A stretch of 64,000 bases of DNA, taken from Metaphire vulgaris. Taxonomy: Eukaryota > Annelida > Clitellata > Crassiclitellata > Megascolecidae. The DNA is taken from positions 5,005,257-5,069,256 of the forward strand of contig CM030834.1 of assembly GCA_018105865.1 (NCBI GenBank), written 5' to 3'. Under the pieces are notes generated by a model. It was given only the letters and a program-made list of their open reading frames with translations. It ran no database searches and was not told the origin of the DNA. Shown here piece by piece: positions 23,012 through 33,939 of the stretch (position 1 is its first letter; every line of letters begins with the position of its first letter). Position numbers and translations under genes: made by a program.

Positions 23012-23299
23012 AAGGTAGGTAAAGGTAGGTCCCGTACTCGAGTCCGAGTGTTGGGCTCAGGCGCTTATCTCCGGTCTAGGCAATCAGCGACGTAGGTGGT
23101 ATAATCCATGAATTTGGGGTAGGTTGCCATTACTTTCCCCAGACCCACGTTTTACCTCGCAGCTTAACGCTGCTCCTCATTTTGCCACCGCCCTCTAGCG
23201 AGCAAGGCTGAGTTGACCTTAGGGCTCCTGCGAGGAATTGAACCCGCGACCTTCTGCTCCATCGTCCAGCGTTGTTTCCACTCTTCTAACTTCCCGGCC
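23012..23299 (-). repeat. tRNA-derived SINE (minus copy)
   Basis: On the minus strand the head reads TTAGAAGAGTGG (A-box-like) and, 40 bp on, GGTTCAATTCC (B-box consensus), followed by a conserved body with CTAGAGGGCGGTGG and AACCTACCCC. The plus-strand copy at 47129-47412 is colinear. It is inserted within the piggyBac transposase. The copy is not a functional tRNA. Confidence 0.78.
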
Positions 23300-23344
23300 C
23301 CCTATCAAATTGTCTGGGGATTCAGCTAAATCCATACTAGAACC

Positions 23345-23545
23345 AGTATTATTATTATTAACAAGACAATTTATATAGCGCAATAAGCATGACAAAAATG
23401 GCCAAAGACAAAAGCGCTTTACAATATTACATATAACCGATGGTGAATAAGTAAGTCTTAAGATTGTTTAGGAAGTCCTAGAGAGTCAGAGTTTGTAACA
23501 TAGTCTGGTAGTGAGTTCCACAGTTCTGGATTGCACCATGTGATC
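23345..23545 (-). repeat. LINE 3' tail (minus) in piggyBac transposase
   Basis: It starts with (ATT)n and ACAATTTATATAGCGCAATA, a recurrent LINE tail in this window (also at 25430 and 40985). The minus text then reads WNSLPDYVTNSDSLGLPKQS, the end of an L2/CR1-like reverse transcriptase. Confidence 0.65.
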
Positions 23546-24546
23546 AACCTATTAGTATGGATTAGCGCATTCAAAATGTACCTGGTGTAACATTCACACA
23601 GGGCATAGGATTTGATTCCAAACCTGGCCATCTTCAGAGGAATGTATTGCTTGAAAGCCAGGCGACCTTCCCGCAGCATCAGCGATTAATCAATAGCTAT
23701 GTTCTGCTCTGGAATATGGACGGAAGAGAATTGGTGGATCGCTGAATCATAGAAGGGTTATATTTTGGCAAAGGATTTGTCGCCTTTACTTGGAAATGTA
23801 GCTGGCAGTGTCAAATTGTCTACAAAATAAAAGCATTTCAATAACAATCCGAAACTGTACTCACTCATAATTTTGTGAACATATGGTGTTTCAAATAGGG
23901 GCTTTTTGGTCCAGTACATTTCCAATTCAGGCTTGTAAACTATCCCTTGGTAAAGGATCAAGGACAAAAACACAAGCAGTTCATCCTTGTCAATATCAAC
24001 CCATTTTCTTAGTCTTGATCTGGGTTTCAGAGGGCCCTGCTGCAGCCGCTTGTGCATGCCAGTGAAATCAACGCTGGAAGGCACATGGTATGGGCTATCA
24101 CACCATGCAAAGTCTAAACTAGCATCATATGATACCGTACCACTGCTGTTATCGCTTTCTGAATCGCTCACTTCACTCTCGGAATCTTCTACTTCACTTT
24201 TGCTAGTGTAGAGACGAGTTGTCGTCAGATTCTTCCAGCAAAAGCCGAAAATCTTCAGCCGAAAGTCTCTTTCTGGAAGCCATTTTCGACACCCTGCAGC
24301 ACATGGTCTGACGCCCTCGTCCCAAAGAATATATATTCCTCTTACATAGAGTGAAAATAGCTAAAAATAGGTGCCATCAAGTGAATGGATAGATACTAAA
24401 GCGATTTATAGCATAAGACATATCTGATACAACGCACCTGATCGCAAATCAATGCGAAAGTGACTGGACGTATCCCATAAGTCGCACCCGAATAAGGAAG
24501 ATGGCGGCAGACGTATCCCATACGTCATGCCTGGTTAAGGGGTTAA

Positions 24547-25104
24547 CCAGTCTGCTATCGTCCATTCCACATAAGTGTCCAAAAACAAATTCAATATTTT
24601 CCTTATCAGCATTGTTTGTTTTGGCCTTAATTATTTCCATTATCCTTACATAAATTCGGTCATTTTGTAGGTTAACTGGTGGTGCCGCTGTGAAGAATTC
24701 TGTCTGGCGCATTATTCACGACAATCTGCATTGGCAGTGCCTGAATAAACACTGTGCACAAGAAGTGACTGCAGCCAATTGTTAGCTTGTTTCACTTGAT
24801 CAAAGCAGCTGTTGGGCAACTCTCGTCAGCAGAAGTTGACTTTATCTTCTTCCTGCCATTTGCCCACTATGATCACTGCTGCTAAATTTATACCATTTAA
24901 ATTAATAAATACAAAGTGATTTCTTTTGTGGCATGCAGTTACCACAAATTTAAAAAAATGCTGAAACAACCTGAACATTGATGTATTGGGGGTTCTTTCA
25001 GTTACTGGTATATCGCTGCCAAGTTATATAGAAAAATTGGTCATATGTTGCTTTGATGACTCTTGAATACAAATGCTTTGGAAATAGAATCCAACGGCCA
25101 TATA
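24547..25104. other. Intronic stretch without a recognised feature
   Basis: This is FBXO42-like intron sequence right of the piggyBac TTAA site. The minus text 24550-24710 (RQTEFFTAAPPVNLQNDRIY) is open for 87 codons. It could be an old transposon coding scrap, but no family was recognised. Confidence 0.4.
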
Positions 25105-25400
25105 CATTCACTGGACACCTGATGCTAGTATATTCATTTATTTATGTATTTTGTGATGTACATATATAAATTTATGTAGTGCCTTATTAGGCCTACCACA
25201 ATTTAGTTCATATGCCAAAAGGCACCATTTTAGACAAGTGTTTATGCTGTTGTAATCATAACTCTAAGCATAACAACTTATTAGGCATTTGACACTAGAA
25301 TCTGCTCAATTTCATTTATTTAGCACAATTTTATGTAGCATCTTATAGCTACAATTCAGTTCAAATGCTAAAAGGCGAGAATTTCAAACATATTTTTATA
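25105..25400. repeat. Old tandem repeat, about 180-bp unit, left block
   Basis: Units beginning GACACCTGATGCTAG or GACACTAGAATCTGC, followed by TTTATGTAG and CAGTTCA, occur at about 25105 and 25290, and again at about 27420 and 27590. The array is split by the DNA between 25400 and 27410. Confidence 0.55.
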
Positions 25401-25419
25401 CAATAAAATTAATATTATT

Positions 25420-25560
25420 ATTATTATTATTAAGACAACTTATATAGCGCCGTAAGCATAGTGAACCAAAGTCAAGGGCGCTTTGACATGTGTGACCCAA
25501 GGAACAGCCGGAACAAGTGGGTCTTGAGGTTTTTCTCAAACAATGGTTAAGATTGTAACA
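25420..25560 (-). repeat. LINE 3' tail (minus)
   Basis: (ATT)n is followed by ACTTATATAGCGCCGTAAGC and AAGGGCGCTTTGAC, the same 3' tail as at 23345 and 40985, then a remnant of the 3' coding end. Confidence 0.6.
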
Positions 25561-25689
25561 TTCAGTTTCAACTCGTTTAGAAGGTCAATAACAGTTTAGA
25601 TCTTTTTATTCACCGATTGGATATTAATGAGGCCAACTCGAAACAAAAACAAACAATCATCTTGGTGACAACATATCATAGACTGTGAC

Positions 25690-26410
25690 TGTTGCTCCGT
25701 AGTCCAAGGTGCAAAGCGGGACTGCGACTCCTTCTGTTGTGCCACAATTCATTGCCACAGTCGAATACATATGAACTGGATTGGCCTTTGTGGAGAGTTC
25801 CTCGCTCCCCAACCTCAGCGACCAATCCTATAATCGACGTAGGCAAAGAAATGGTTGAGGTGGCGACGCATACGCCCCAGGAGGGGGTTCGTGCCTGTTG
25901 TGTATCAAGACGGACGAGTTCAGCCCTAAAGTAGTTTTGAATGGCCATTGATCCGCGTACGCTGTTGTCCTACACCTGGGGCTGGTGACGAGGTGGCACC
26001 TATTCGACCACGTCAGCCCAGGAAAATGGTGGCCAAAATGGCGGCACTGCAATCACCTACTCTGTCTCTCGACCGTGAATGAACTGCCCAACCGGCCCAA
26101 ATAGAAGACCGCTCCTACCGTCCCTTCCCAATGGAACACGACGATGCCCACGCAGGGTCGACTCAGGTAGACAGCCAGAAAAATTCCGAAATGTCCCAAT
26201 GATCTCCGACAATGTCGTAATCCCCACAATGTTTCGTTTTCAGAGGTCTGCAAGGACAAGGAGGCGTGTGGTCGCCTCCTGCAGTAGAACACCCTCGCAA
26301 GAACATCCGCCCCAAAAAACCGCAACGAGATAAGCCTGAAACTCGAGTTAAACTTCAGAAAAACCGTAAAAGTTCGCAGCATGCACATCGCATGCGGGCA
26401 GCTGCAAGAG
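25690..26410. promoter_or_regulatory. CpG-rich island with YY1-like motif; candidate promoter
   Basis: This block is much richer in G, C and CpG than the AT-rich sequence on both sides. At 26027-26045 the sequence CAAAATGGCGGCAC contains the YY1 core (reverse complement GCCGCCATTTTG), a motif typical of animal core promoters, and an ATG in good context opening a 14-codon frame MAALQSPTLS... Long overlapping frames occur on both strands but resemble no known protein. It lies in the 13.5-kb FBXO42-like intron. It could be an alternative or nested promoter, or just a GC-rich insertion. Confidence 0.35.
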
Positions 26411-26455
26411 CGCCCTCTTGAGATATCAACAACTAATAATTGTAATGAAACTATT

Positions 26456-27404
26456 TGTGACCCACTGAGAGAAAAGGTATCATTTATGGGATTCTTGAAT
26501 TACATATACTGCATATATTTGGGTTATATTAGCTCAGTCACAGCAAAATTTTAAAGAAATACACCTTGTCATTTCAGAGATATCAGCATCCAACCATCAT
26601 GTCTATCAAATTCAAATTTCGACACAGATGAAGATTTATTATTGACGAAATTAAAGCGTTCAAAATTTTATAACTATACAAGATTTACGGTTTAAATTTT
26701 ATCTAAGCATTAATTATCATATATGCAAACTATCTCTAAAGTTTTATCCGTAACTATTCATAATTTATCAGTAGAAAATCAAAATAATTATAATTATTAA
26801 TATCAGAACACAGTAAATTAAAAAGGTACCAAAAGTGGGATAGATCAGGGCAGGACATAATAATTGGGTTGTAATATATAATCTAAATAAGATACACAAA
26901 CAAGCTGTAATAGAACACAATAAAACTTATAAGATAAAATTAATCAAGGTGATTATAAATGTAAAATATGTAAAGGAATTATGAAAAACAAAGAACGATA
27001 AACTAGTGTTATAATTCATAAATAACAACACAAAATAGGATTAAACTTCACTTTTAAGCAAAAGAAAGAAACAAAATGGTCAGATATTGCAGCTTTGTCA
27101 CCTGGTCCTAAGCTCATACGTGTTAAAAAGTTTTGTAAAATATGAGTAAGTAAGCTTAAAAGAGTATCAAAGTCAGAAGCCCACTTGTGGTACCTTTTAC
27201 CTATTTCAATGTTAGAACAAATTCTTTACTAAATGATGCAGATATGATAAAAAAGACATGATCATTTAATTGTCTATACATCATACTGTCTAAAATTTCC
27301 AAAAAGTATTTTTTGTTGAAAAATTTCAGTTTTCAAAACAAAAATGCATTTTTCTCGCTAATCTGTAATCCCACTTATGGTACCTTTTCTCCCAGTGGGT
27401 CACA
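26456..27404. mobile_element. TIR element, TGTGACCCACTG family
   Basis: A 24-bp inverted repeat (TGTGACCCACTGAGAGAAAA and TTTTCTCCCAGTGGGTCACA) bounds 949 bp of AT-rich DNA with no coding frame; the repeat extends to about 34 bp with mismatches. Target duplication unclear. Superfamily unassigned. Confidence 0.78.
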
Positions 27405-27419
27405 TTTGAAAGTAAACTT

Positions 27420-27660
27420 CGACACCTTACGCTAGAATCTGCTCAATTTCACTTATATAGCGCAAATTTATGTAGCACTTCATTACTATAATTCAGTTCA
27501 TTCAGTTCGTAGGCTATGAGGCATAACTTTGAAACGCATGTTTACACAATAAAATCAATAATTAAATTAAACTATTTGAAAGCAAACATGGACACCTGAT
27601 GCTAGAATCCACTATTTAAATTATATTTATAGAGCGCAAATTCATATAGTGTATAATTTT
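27420..27660. repeat. Old tandem repeat, right block
   Basis: Two units of the repeat also found at 25105-25400 (GACACC..GCTAGAATC..). They lie directly right of the 26456-27404 TIR element, implying that the element and neighbouring insertions split an older array. Confidence 0.5.
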
Positions 27661-27665
27661 ATTAT

Positions 27666-28235
27666 ATTATGCTCCTTGACTTTTCGATGAAATAATATGC
27701 CAATTTGAATAATGTAAATTTGAGAAATCAGTAACAATCACAACAGTAGAGTTATACAGTGTAACAGTGAATCTACCAAATATGGTGCTATATAAATAGG
27801 TGCAATGTAAATGAAAATTACAGGTACTTCATATTATGTTACCTTGACTTTGTGATGAAATAATATTTGAATAATGTATATCTGAGAAATCAGTAACTAT
27901 CACAGCAGAAGAGTACATATAAGTGAATTTATTGAATATGGCACTATATAAATGGGTGCTATATAAAGAAAAATTATTGGTGCTTTATATTATGCTACCT
28001 TGACTTTGTGAAGAAATAATATTTGAATAATGTTTATCTGAGAAATAAGTAACTATCACAGCAGAAGAGTACATATAAGGGAATTTATTGAATATGGCAC
28101 TATATAAATGGGTGCAATATAAACGAAAATTACAGGTGCTTCATATTATGCTACCTTGACTTTGTAAAGAAATAATATTTGAATAATGTATAATTGTATA
28201 TCTGAAAAATCAGTAACTGTCATTGTCACAAAGTG
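27666..28235. repeat. Tandem repeat, 156-bp unit, about 3.7 copies
   Basis: Copies of ATTATGCTACCTTGACTTTG start at 27833, 27989 and 28145 (exact 156-bp spacing), with a diverged first unit at 27666. Units share TTTGAATAATGT, ATCTGAGAAAT, CAGTAACTATCACAGCAGAA and ATGGCACTATATAAATGG. No coding potential. Confidence 0.88.
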
Positions 28236-28261
28236 ATATATTTAGGTAGGTTTAAGTATGT

Positions 28262-29090
28262 TTACAGGGGATCATGACAAGGCTGTCCACTATCACCACT
28301 GCTATTCAACATCTACATTGAGGAACTAATAAGAGAGGCATCAGAGGAAGAAAGAGCGGGAATAAACATTGGAGGGAAACTGGTCCAAGCCATACGTTTT
28401 GCAGATGATCAAGCGATGCTAACAGGGAGTAAAAGAGAACTACAAAGAATAATGGACAAACTAAATACAATATCAAAAGAATATGGCATGAAAATAAACA
28501 CTCAAAAAACAAAAATCATGGTAATAACAAAGAGAAAAAATCCACCTAGATTCACCATAATGGTTGAGGAACAGAACTGGAACAGGTCACACAATTCTGC
28601 TACCTTGGGAGCCTAATAAAAGAAGATTCCAGATGCCAGGAGGAGATAAAGAGAAGAGTAGCGATGGGAAAACAAGCCTTTTTGGACAGAGGAGAACTGG
28701 TAAGAGGAGGGCTCAATAGAGAACTAAAGAAGAGACTGATAAAAACGTTGCTATGGAGTGTCACTTTATATGCCTCAGAAACCTGGACTCTCCAGAAGAA
28801 GGACATACAAAAGCTGGAAGCATTCGAAATGTGGATATGGAGAAGAATGGAAAACATCAAGTGGACGGACAAGAAAACAAACGATGAAGTACTACAGATG
28901 GTGGACGAACAAAGAACGATAATCAGCACCATCAAAAAAAGACAGAGGAACTGGATTGGACATGTACTAAGAGGAGAATCATTACTCAGAACAGTAACTG
29001 AGGGAAGTATATAAGGAAAAAAGACAAAAGGAAGACCAAGGAAGATGCTATTAGACTGGATGATGAAAACAGATACACAGCGTCACAAGA
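28262..29090 (+). pseudogene. RTE-like LINE reverse transcriptase, 3' half
   Basis: The plus translation has GCPLSPLLFNIYIEELIREA, IRFADDQAMLTGSKRELQ (the F-A-D-D catalytic box) and YGMKINTQKTKIMVI in one frame. After a frameshift it continues LLWSVTLYASETWTLQKK, KLEAFEMWIWRRMENIKWTD, RQRNWIGHVLRGESLL and TKGRPRKMLLDWMM. It is among the better preserved RTE copies, with the catalytic aspartates intact but two or three frame breaks. It is 5' truncated at the start of the RT palm. Confidence 0.82.
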
Positions 29091-29325
29091 CCTATGCAGA
29101 AATCCCTCCCGTATGCTTCCGTACGCAAAATCGCCTAAATATCAAGCTTCCCCTCCCCCTCAGTGCGTACGTACTATATGGACGGCCCCTAATTTGCAAC
29201 TCATTTAATTTTTGTTATGTTACACATTGGTGCATGCATAGCTCCATATACAGTGCTATTTCATCACGGATAAAGATTTCAGGCAAAGTGTGAAGAAAAT
29301 CTGAGCAAATTTCAGGCATTGTTAA

Positions 29326-29770
29326 CTCTTTGGCGGCTATGTTGTTTTCACAGAATTTACCCCTCAACAGTTTCCCAAAATATTTTAAATCAAATATCAT
29401 AGCAATATTGACAATGTATATCTCAATGGAAAGGGTTTTTGATTATCTACAAGAATATGAAATGAAAAATGTAAAATTTACAATTACATGCTTCATATTT
29501 CATGGGAATAAATAAAAAATTTAAAAATTGCTGCTAAAATTTTTTTTAGCAACTTTTATGAAAAGTCCCCAAAATACACATGTTATAATTGCTTTGAGAC
29601 CATTCACACAAAATCCTCTGTAAAATAAAATATGACACTTATACATCTATATATAATTTTTAAAATGTTTATAACATATGTGTACATGTTTCTGATAGCT
29701 TACTTACACTGTGTTGTTGCTGGCAAATTTTTGATGAACTTCAAAGTCCAATTTTAATTTTTAATTTTTT
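29326..29770. mobile_element. TTAA element fragment, related to 48937-49902
   Basis: It starts at TTAA (29322-29325) with CTCTTTGGCGGC and is nearly identical over 190 bp to 48937-49130. The following 240 bp match the other copy in inverted orientation. The right terminus is missing; the sequence runs into an RTE fragment. Confidence 0.68.
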
Positions 29771-30214
29771 TTAAATTTCAAAGAGAGAGAAAATGATACA
29801 CATATCATTAGAAGGAAATAACATAGAACAAGTAAAGAATTTTACATACGTGGGAGGAGAAATTACAAACGATGGAAGACACGAACAAGATATTAAAAAG
29901 AGAGCAGCAAAGGGACTACAGACAATGGGAAGACTTAGACATATTTGGAATGCAAAAGAAATAAAGATCAGCATAAAAATTCAAATATAGAACACTATCA
30001 TTGTCCACAAATGCTTTATGGATAAGAAACATAGAAATTAAAAAGAGCAGATGAAAACAGACTATTGGTGGCAGAAATGAGTTGTTTGAGAAAGATATTG
30101 GGAGTAAGGAGATTACAAAGAATAAGAAATGAAGACATCAGGTAAAGACTGGGGATGAAAGAGACAATAATAGATAAAATCAGAACAAAAAGACTTAGAT
30201 GGTATGGACATGTA

Positions 30215-31609
30215 CAGTACTGGCCAAATTATTATGGATTTGGTTTCCAACAGTTGATTTCTGTAGTTACATCGGTAAAAAGGTAAAATAAAGTGACGCG
30301 ATGGCAAAAGTGCAACGTTAATGAATAGCTTAATGTGTCTGCGGCCAAAGTAAGTCGGACTTAGCTGATTCGGTACTTTGTCCATCAGCCACGTGCCTTA
30401 GGGACAGCAGCTACCTGATCTGGCATCTGCAATATCAATGACCTGGCATGATCCTTCAGTTGCTGGTCATGGAACCATATGTGAAGAAGCCTCTCGGTGA
30501 GTTGGCGCTTTTTTTGTAGAGACTGCTTTTTTGTTCTTCTTGTCTTTAGGCATCTTTTAAACATTTTCAATTGGGTTCATGTCGGCTCTGTTCGCCCGGC
30601 CAATCAAGCAACCGTAATCCCTGCCTCCTGACAAATTCCTTCACTTTCCTGGCAGTGTGACGTGGTTCATTGTCCTGCTGGAAGGTCACGCATGCATTTC
30701 TAGTGCCAAACCATGCACGATTGCACGTGTCTGATAAGATAAGACTCAAGTAATGTACAGTAGGCCTACACCTTAGACCAGTCGGCGGAAATCCAAGACA
30801 CATGTTCTCGTGCCAATTGCAGCCTCTTCTTCATCACCCATGTCCGATGTCGTCAGCAGAGGCTTCTTCAGAGGGCGACATGATCGTAATCCAGCATTGA
30901 ACAGACGTCTACGCACAGATCTAATGCTGCTTGCAGCTGTCCAACTCAAATCTCATTCGACCTCCCAACTGTCTAGCGGTTGCTTTGCGGTTGGACAGGC
31001 ACAAACTGACCAGTTTCCCGTCGTCTCTTGCACTCGATAGACGTCGTCTGCCACATCTTCCCATTCGCCTCTGAGACAATGTCAGGCCAAACATCACACT
31101 TTTTGCAATAACACTCACAACTTGGGGTGAAACCTTCATTTTCTCAGCAATATCTTCCTGTGTCAAAGGTGTCTCCTCCAGAAGAATACGAATCTGGCTT
31201 TTCTTCCTCGGGCTAGGATCAGACTTCTTTCCCATCACATGGCTATGATGTGTCGCCGAAGAAATTACTGCATAGTATCGGTTAAATATGCAAAAGGCCC
31301 ACTAATTGCAAAATGACTTATAAAATTAACTTAGAAGTGAAACTATGGCGCGTGAAGATTAACGAAATATCTTCACAAAATAGGCATTTTATTCAGAATT
31401 ACTGTCAACAGAAACAAAGCAGTTATCTATAGCAAATGATATATAATATAATAATTTTATATAAATTTATATTCAATTTTATAGCATTAGAGCAGCAAAG
31501 TGCCATTCAAAAAAGATATGCACCGCCAGGAATAATAAACCGACTAGCAGCTATTAGACCCAAATTAGTGATGAAAAGGACAAAATCCATAATAATTTGG
31601 CCAGTACTG
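30215..31609. mobile_element. Tc1-like transposon
   Basis: The ends CAGTACTGGCCAAATTATTA and TAATAATTTGGCCAGTACTG are perfect inverted repeats, flanked by TA (30213-30214, 31610-31611). The length of 1395 bp fits Tc1. A broken transposase is on the minus strand. The host RTE text resumes across the insertion. Confidence 0.9.
30385..31238 (-). pseudogene. Tc1-like transposase, broken
   Basis: The minus strand starts MGKKSDPSPRKKSQIRILLE, then TQEDIAEKMKVSPQVVSVIA (helix-turn-helix) and RKATARQLGG. It ends with CVTFQQDNEPRHTARKVKEF and QGLRLLDWPGEQSRHEPN, equivalent to the Tc1 block FQQDNAPCHTA..V..W....LDWP..SPDLNPIE with its catalytic aspartate. The central catalytic part is lost and several frame breaks exist. 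Confidence 0.8.
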
Positions 31610-31836
31610 TAAATAGAATGAAAAGCAACAGACTCCCATATAAAACACTCTACACAAACAAAGAAGGCAAAAGAGGAAGACCCAGGAAAAAGTGGATAGA
31701 TAACATCAAAGACTTTGAAAGATACCAAATGACAATAATTATAATAGATGGAATGAGATTAACAACGGAAAAGATAAGTGGAAAGTTTTGTGTCTAGCTA
31801 TTGCCGCTAATGAGCTGGCAGAAAGCAACTATGATG

Positions 31837-31837
<1 letters not shown>

Positions 31838-31920
<83 letters not shown>

Positions 31921-31930
31921 TATATATATA
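31838..31930. repeat. (TA)n(CA)n(TA)n microsatellite
   Basis: About 65 bp of TA, then (CA)9, then TA again. Frames translate as YIYI/THTH and are artefacts. Confidence 0.96.
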
Positions 31931-32032
31931 TGCATTCAGATTATATAAGATTCACAAATGGCCAAGAAAATGTGGTAGAAGAGTTGCCGACACACAAAAT
32001 AATTCATCATTTTCTACCAAGTCCTGATTTAA

Positions 32033-32840
32033 CCGCTTAACCGCCCTGTGCCAAAAAAATCCGGTGTACGGGCAAAATTGCTCACGCCATAGCGCCGGAA
32101 TTTTCCGGCATTTTCCTATTGATGCTTGGCAATCGCCAGCGTAGGGAATTATTAATCCTTGGCGTGAACAATAAAGAAGGTCGGCCTGTAGATAACTTTT
32201 GTGACAATTTTAGGCATAATTTTGTTTGAAATGGGGGGGAGCGAAAATTCTATCCCAAGCGCTTGTAATGGACGGCAGCCAATGGTGAACTGTCATATCT
32301 CTATTCCTTTTCTTCCCAGAGCGGGTAAAAAGTTGATGTGAATAACATCAATGCAACACAATTCTATGACATGTTTGTCTCACCGGACTTGGTTAGGCAT
32401 TTTATTTACCAGACAAATTTGTATGCAACATAGTTTATTCACAGAACTCATCTAGCGCCAACTTCCTGAGTTCATGCATGGGTTGATACCGACCAAAGTG
32501 AAATGAATAAATGTATAGGTTTGATGATAATGATGGGAATAATTCGTAAACCATCACTAGAAATGTATTACTTTATTTTGATAATGTTTGAAAATGTGCA
32601 ATAAGCATTCGTATCAATGCCTCCCAATGATTTTAGAAATTCTACCGAAAATTGGAAGTTAATACGTGTATTTAATGATTTTATTGCTTTTAATGCTTTT
32701 TAATGTTTTCTAATAATGTTTATTAGTTTTATAATATCTACAACCTTTCAGGCCAGTAAATGAAAAAGAATTAAATTATAAAATTTCATGATATTTGCAT
32801 GTGGCGTCAGGATTATTTTGGTCTCTGGCGGCGAAGCGGC
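32033..32840. mobile_element. Probable TTAA-type MITE
   Basis: The left end after TTAA (32029-32032) is CCGCTTAACCGCC. The right end GGCGGCGAAGCGG, followed by TAAT, is its imperfect inverse. The interior is AT-rich and noncoding. The right duplication has decayed from TTAA. Confidence 0.5.
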
Positions 32841-32853
32841 TAATTACCTTGTT

Positions 32854-33230
32854 GGGGGCTGTCCATTAATTATGTCAACAATTTTTGGACAATTTTTGAC
32901 CCCTTCCCCTTGTCAACAACTGTCAACATTCAGTGACCCCCCTATAATTATGTCAAAAACTTTTGACCCCCCCCCCCACTAAGATCAGTGACGGGTCTCC
33001 CTAAAAGTTTAGAAGGTTATTATTTTTGCGGCGATGACCATTTTTCCCTGCTTGTCAGGCTTTTTTCATTGTAATAAATAGTATTCCATGAAATTTCCTA
33101 TTTTTTATCATTTGTAAAAATTGAAATTGTTGACGTCAACTTCTCTTGACTCCCCCTGCCCCTGTCAACAACTGTCAAACTTTTTCAAACCCCTCCCCCT
33201 ATTTTGTTGATGCAATTAATGGACAGTCCC
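32854..33230. mobile_element. TIR MITE, GGGGGCTGTCCATTAATT family
   Basis: The ends GGGGGCTGTCCATTAATT and AATTAATGGACAGTCCC are inverted; subterminal GTCAACAACTGTCAA repeats lie on both sides. It is 68 bp from an FBXO42-like exon. A similar left end (GGGGCCATAAATGACATCA) is at about 447. Superfamily unassigned. Confidence 0.68.
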
Positions 33231-33297
33231 TTAAAAGGTAAAGAATAAAAAATTATATAAAGCTCAGCAATCTACAATAATTTTTAAAATGTTTTAC

Positions 33298-33394
33298 CTG
33301 AGAGTGACTGAATCTTGGTCGAGGTCTTTTCTCTAATGTTACCTGTTTCTTCCAAATCATATCATCCAGATTCAGCACCAGAATATCATTACAG
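33298..33394 (-). CDS. FBXO42: FBXO42-like exon: Kelch strands (NDILVLNLDDMIW)
   Basis: This 97-bp exon has acceptor TTTATAG and donor CTCTCAG|GTAAAAC, entering in phase 2 and leaving in phase 0. The translation CNDILVLNLDDMIWKKQVTL, then RPRPRFSHSQ, parallels human FBXO42 [28 protein letters not shown]. The preceding exon ends ..GGCHQFES(R/S), where the human protein has FGGSLGSRQ. It supplies the D-[LI]-W-x-L-x-L strand and tryptophan of a Kelch blade. Confidence 0.87.
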
Positions 33395-33518
33395 CTATAA
33401 ATTAAGTAAACATTAAGTATAATTAAGTTCATATTTTCTAGTGTAAAACAGTTTAATAACTGTTTTTATGTTTTTATGTCATTCCAAGGCAAGAAGACCA
33501 AAGGTTCTTGCTTGACCC

Positions 33519-33850
33519 CAGGCCCTCCGAGAGGGGGGGCAGGGGGGGCAACTGCACAGGGGCCCGGCGGTCTGGAGGGGGCCCGGGCCGATGATGAATA
33601 TGTATAATTAACAATAAAATGAATAATAACACTAAAGAATGGTTAAAAATGTCAGTTCAGCAGAGGGGCCCGGCGAGCACAAGGGGCCCGGGACACAGTG
33701 CTAAATAAACGGCTGACGAGCAAAAAAAAAAAGGTCGTTAACACTTATAAACGGCTGACGAGCAAAAAAAAGGCCGTCAAGAAATTATTACTTCTCAAGG
33801 GCCCGTCGGCCATTTTGCACAGGGGCCCGGAATTTCTCTCGGAGGGCCTG
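33519..33850. mobile_element. hAT MITE, CAGGGCC..CGAGAG family
   Basis: The ends CAGGCCCTCCGAGAG and CTCTCGGAGGGCCTG are perfect inverted repeats with a perfect 8-bp duplication CTTGACCC (33511-33518, 33851-33858). The interior has GGGGCCCGG runs and repeated GACGAGCAAAAAAAA. Relatives at 61945-62716 and 63563-63815. It lies 125 bp upstream of an FBXO42-like exon. Confidence 0.9.
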
Positions 33851-33939
33851 CTTGACCCTCTTCAAATCTGATGAAATATGATCAGCAAGTTTGTTTGCTG
33901 CCTATAGTCTCAGGAAACAAAACAAAGTTTATCAATAGT

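Larger units (their letters stand above)
21480..24211 (-). pseudogene. piggyBac (PGBD-like) transposase, broken
   Basis: Minus-strand pieces appear in correct order. 23758-24171 has RLRKWVDIDKDELLVFLSLI, LEMYWTKKPLFETPYVHKIM and FYFVDN. 23560-23679 has REGRLAFKQYIPLKMARFGI. 22680-22980 has KGYTNFMDNWCSSPALYRQL and NKTDAVGMARINRKNM. About 21480-21640 has YYCADCDVALCHIPCFEIYH, the C-terminal cysteine-rich finger. These blocks fit the catalytic DDE/D domain and CRD of piggyBac transposases. LINE and SINE insertions (21935, 23012, 23345) and stops disrupt it, so it cannot encode an active enzyme. Confidence 0.82.
20270..24542. mobile_element. piggyBac element with nested LINE/SINE insertions
   Basis: The ends CCCCTTAACCGGG and CCTGGTTAAGGGG are inverted, and TTAA is duplicated on both sides (20266-20269, 24543-24546). 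A broken piggyBac transposase lies on the minus strand. Two copies of a 300-bp module near the left end (20371-20700, 21075-21365) are shared with the 12694-13764 MITE. At least four retroelement pieces have landed in it (20722, 21935, 23012, 23345). A solo right end of the same family is at 40136. Confidence 0.85.
29790..31800 (+). pseudogene. RTE-like LINE 3' end, interrupted by a Tc1 element
   Basis: The left piece (29790-30212) reads VKNFTYVGGEITNDGRHEQD, KKRAAKGLQTMGRLRHIWNA and, in broken frames, RLRWYGHVQ-like text up to the insertion. The right piece (31612-31790) resumes NRMKSNRLPYKTLY and GKRGRPRKKWIDNIKDFE, the end of the protein. The Tc1 element 30215-31609 lies exactly between, at a TA. 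A TA microsatellite follows the 3' end. Confidence 0.78.

Noticed and set aside
23012..23299. A tRNA gene suggested by A- and B-box motifs (also at 47129)
   Set aside because: The motifs sit at the head of a dispersed 285-bp repeat with no complete cloverleaf; this is a tRNA-derived SINE.
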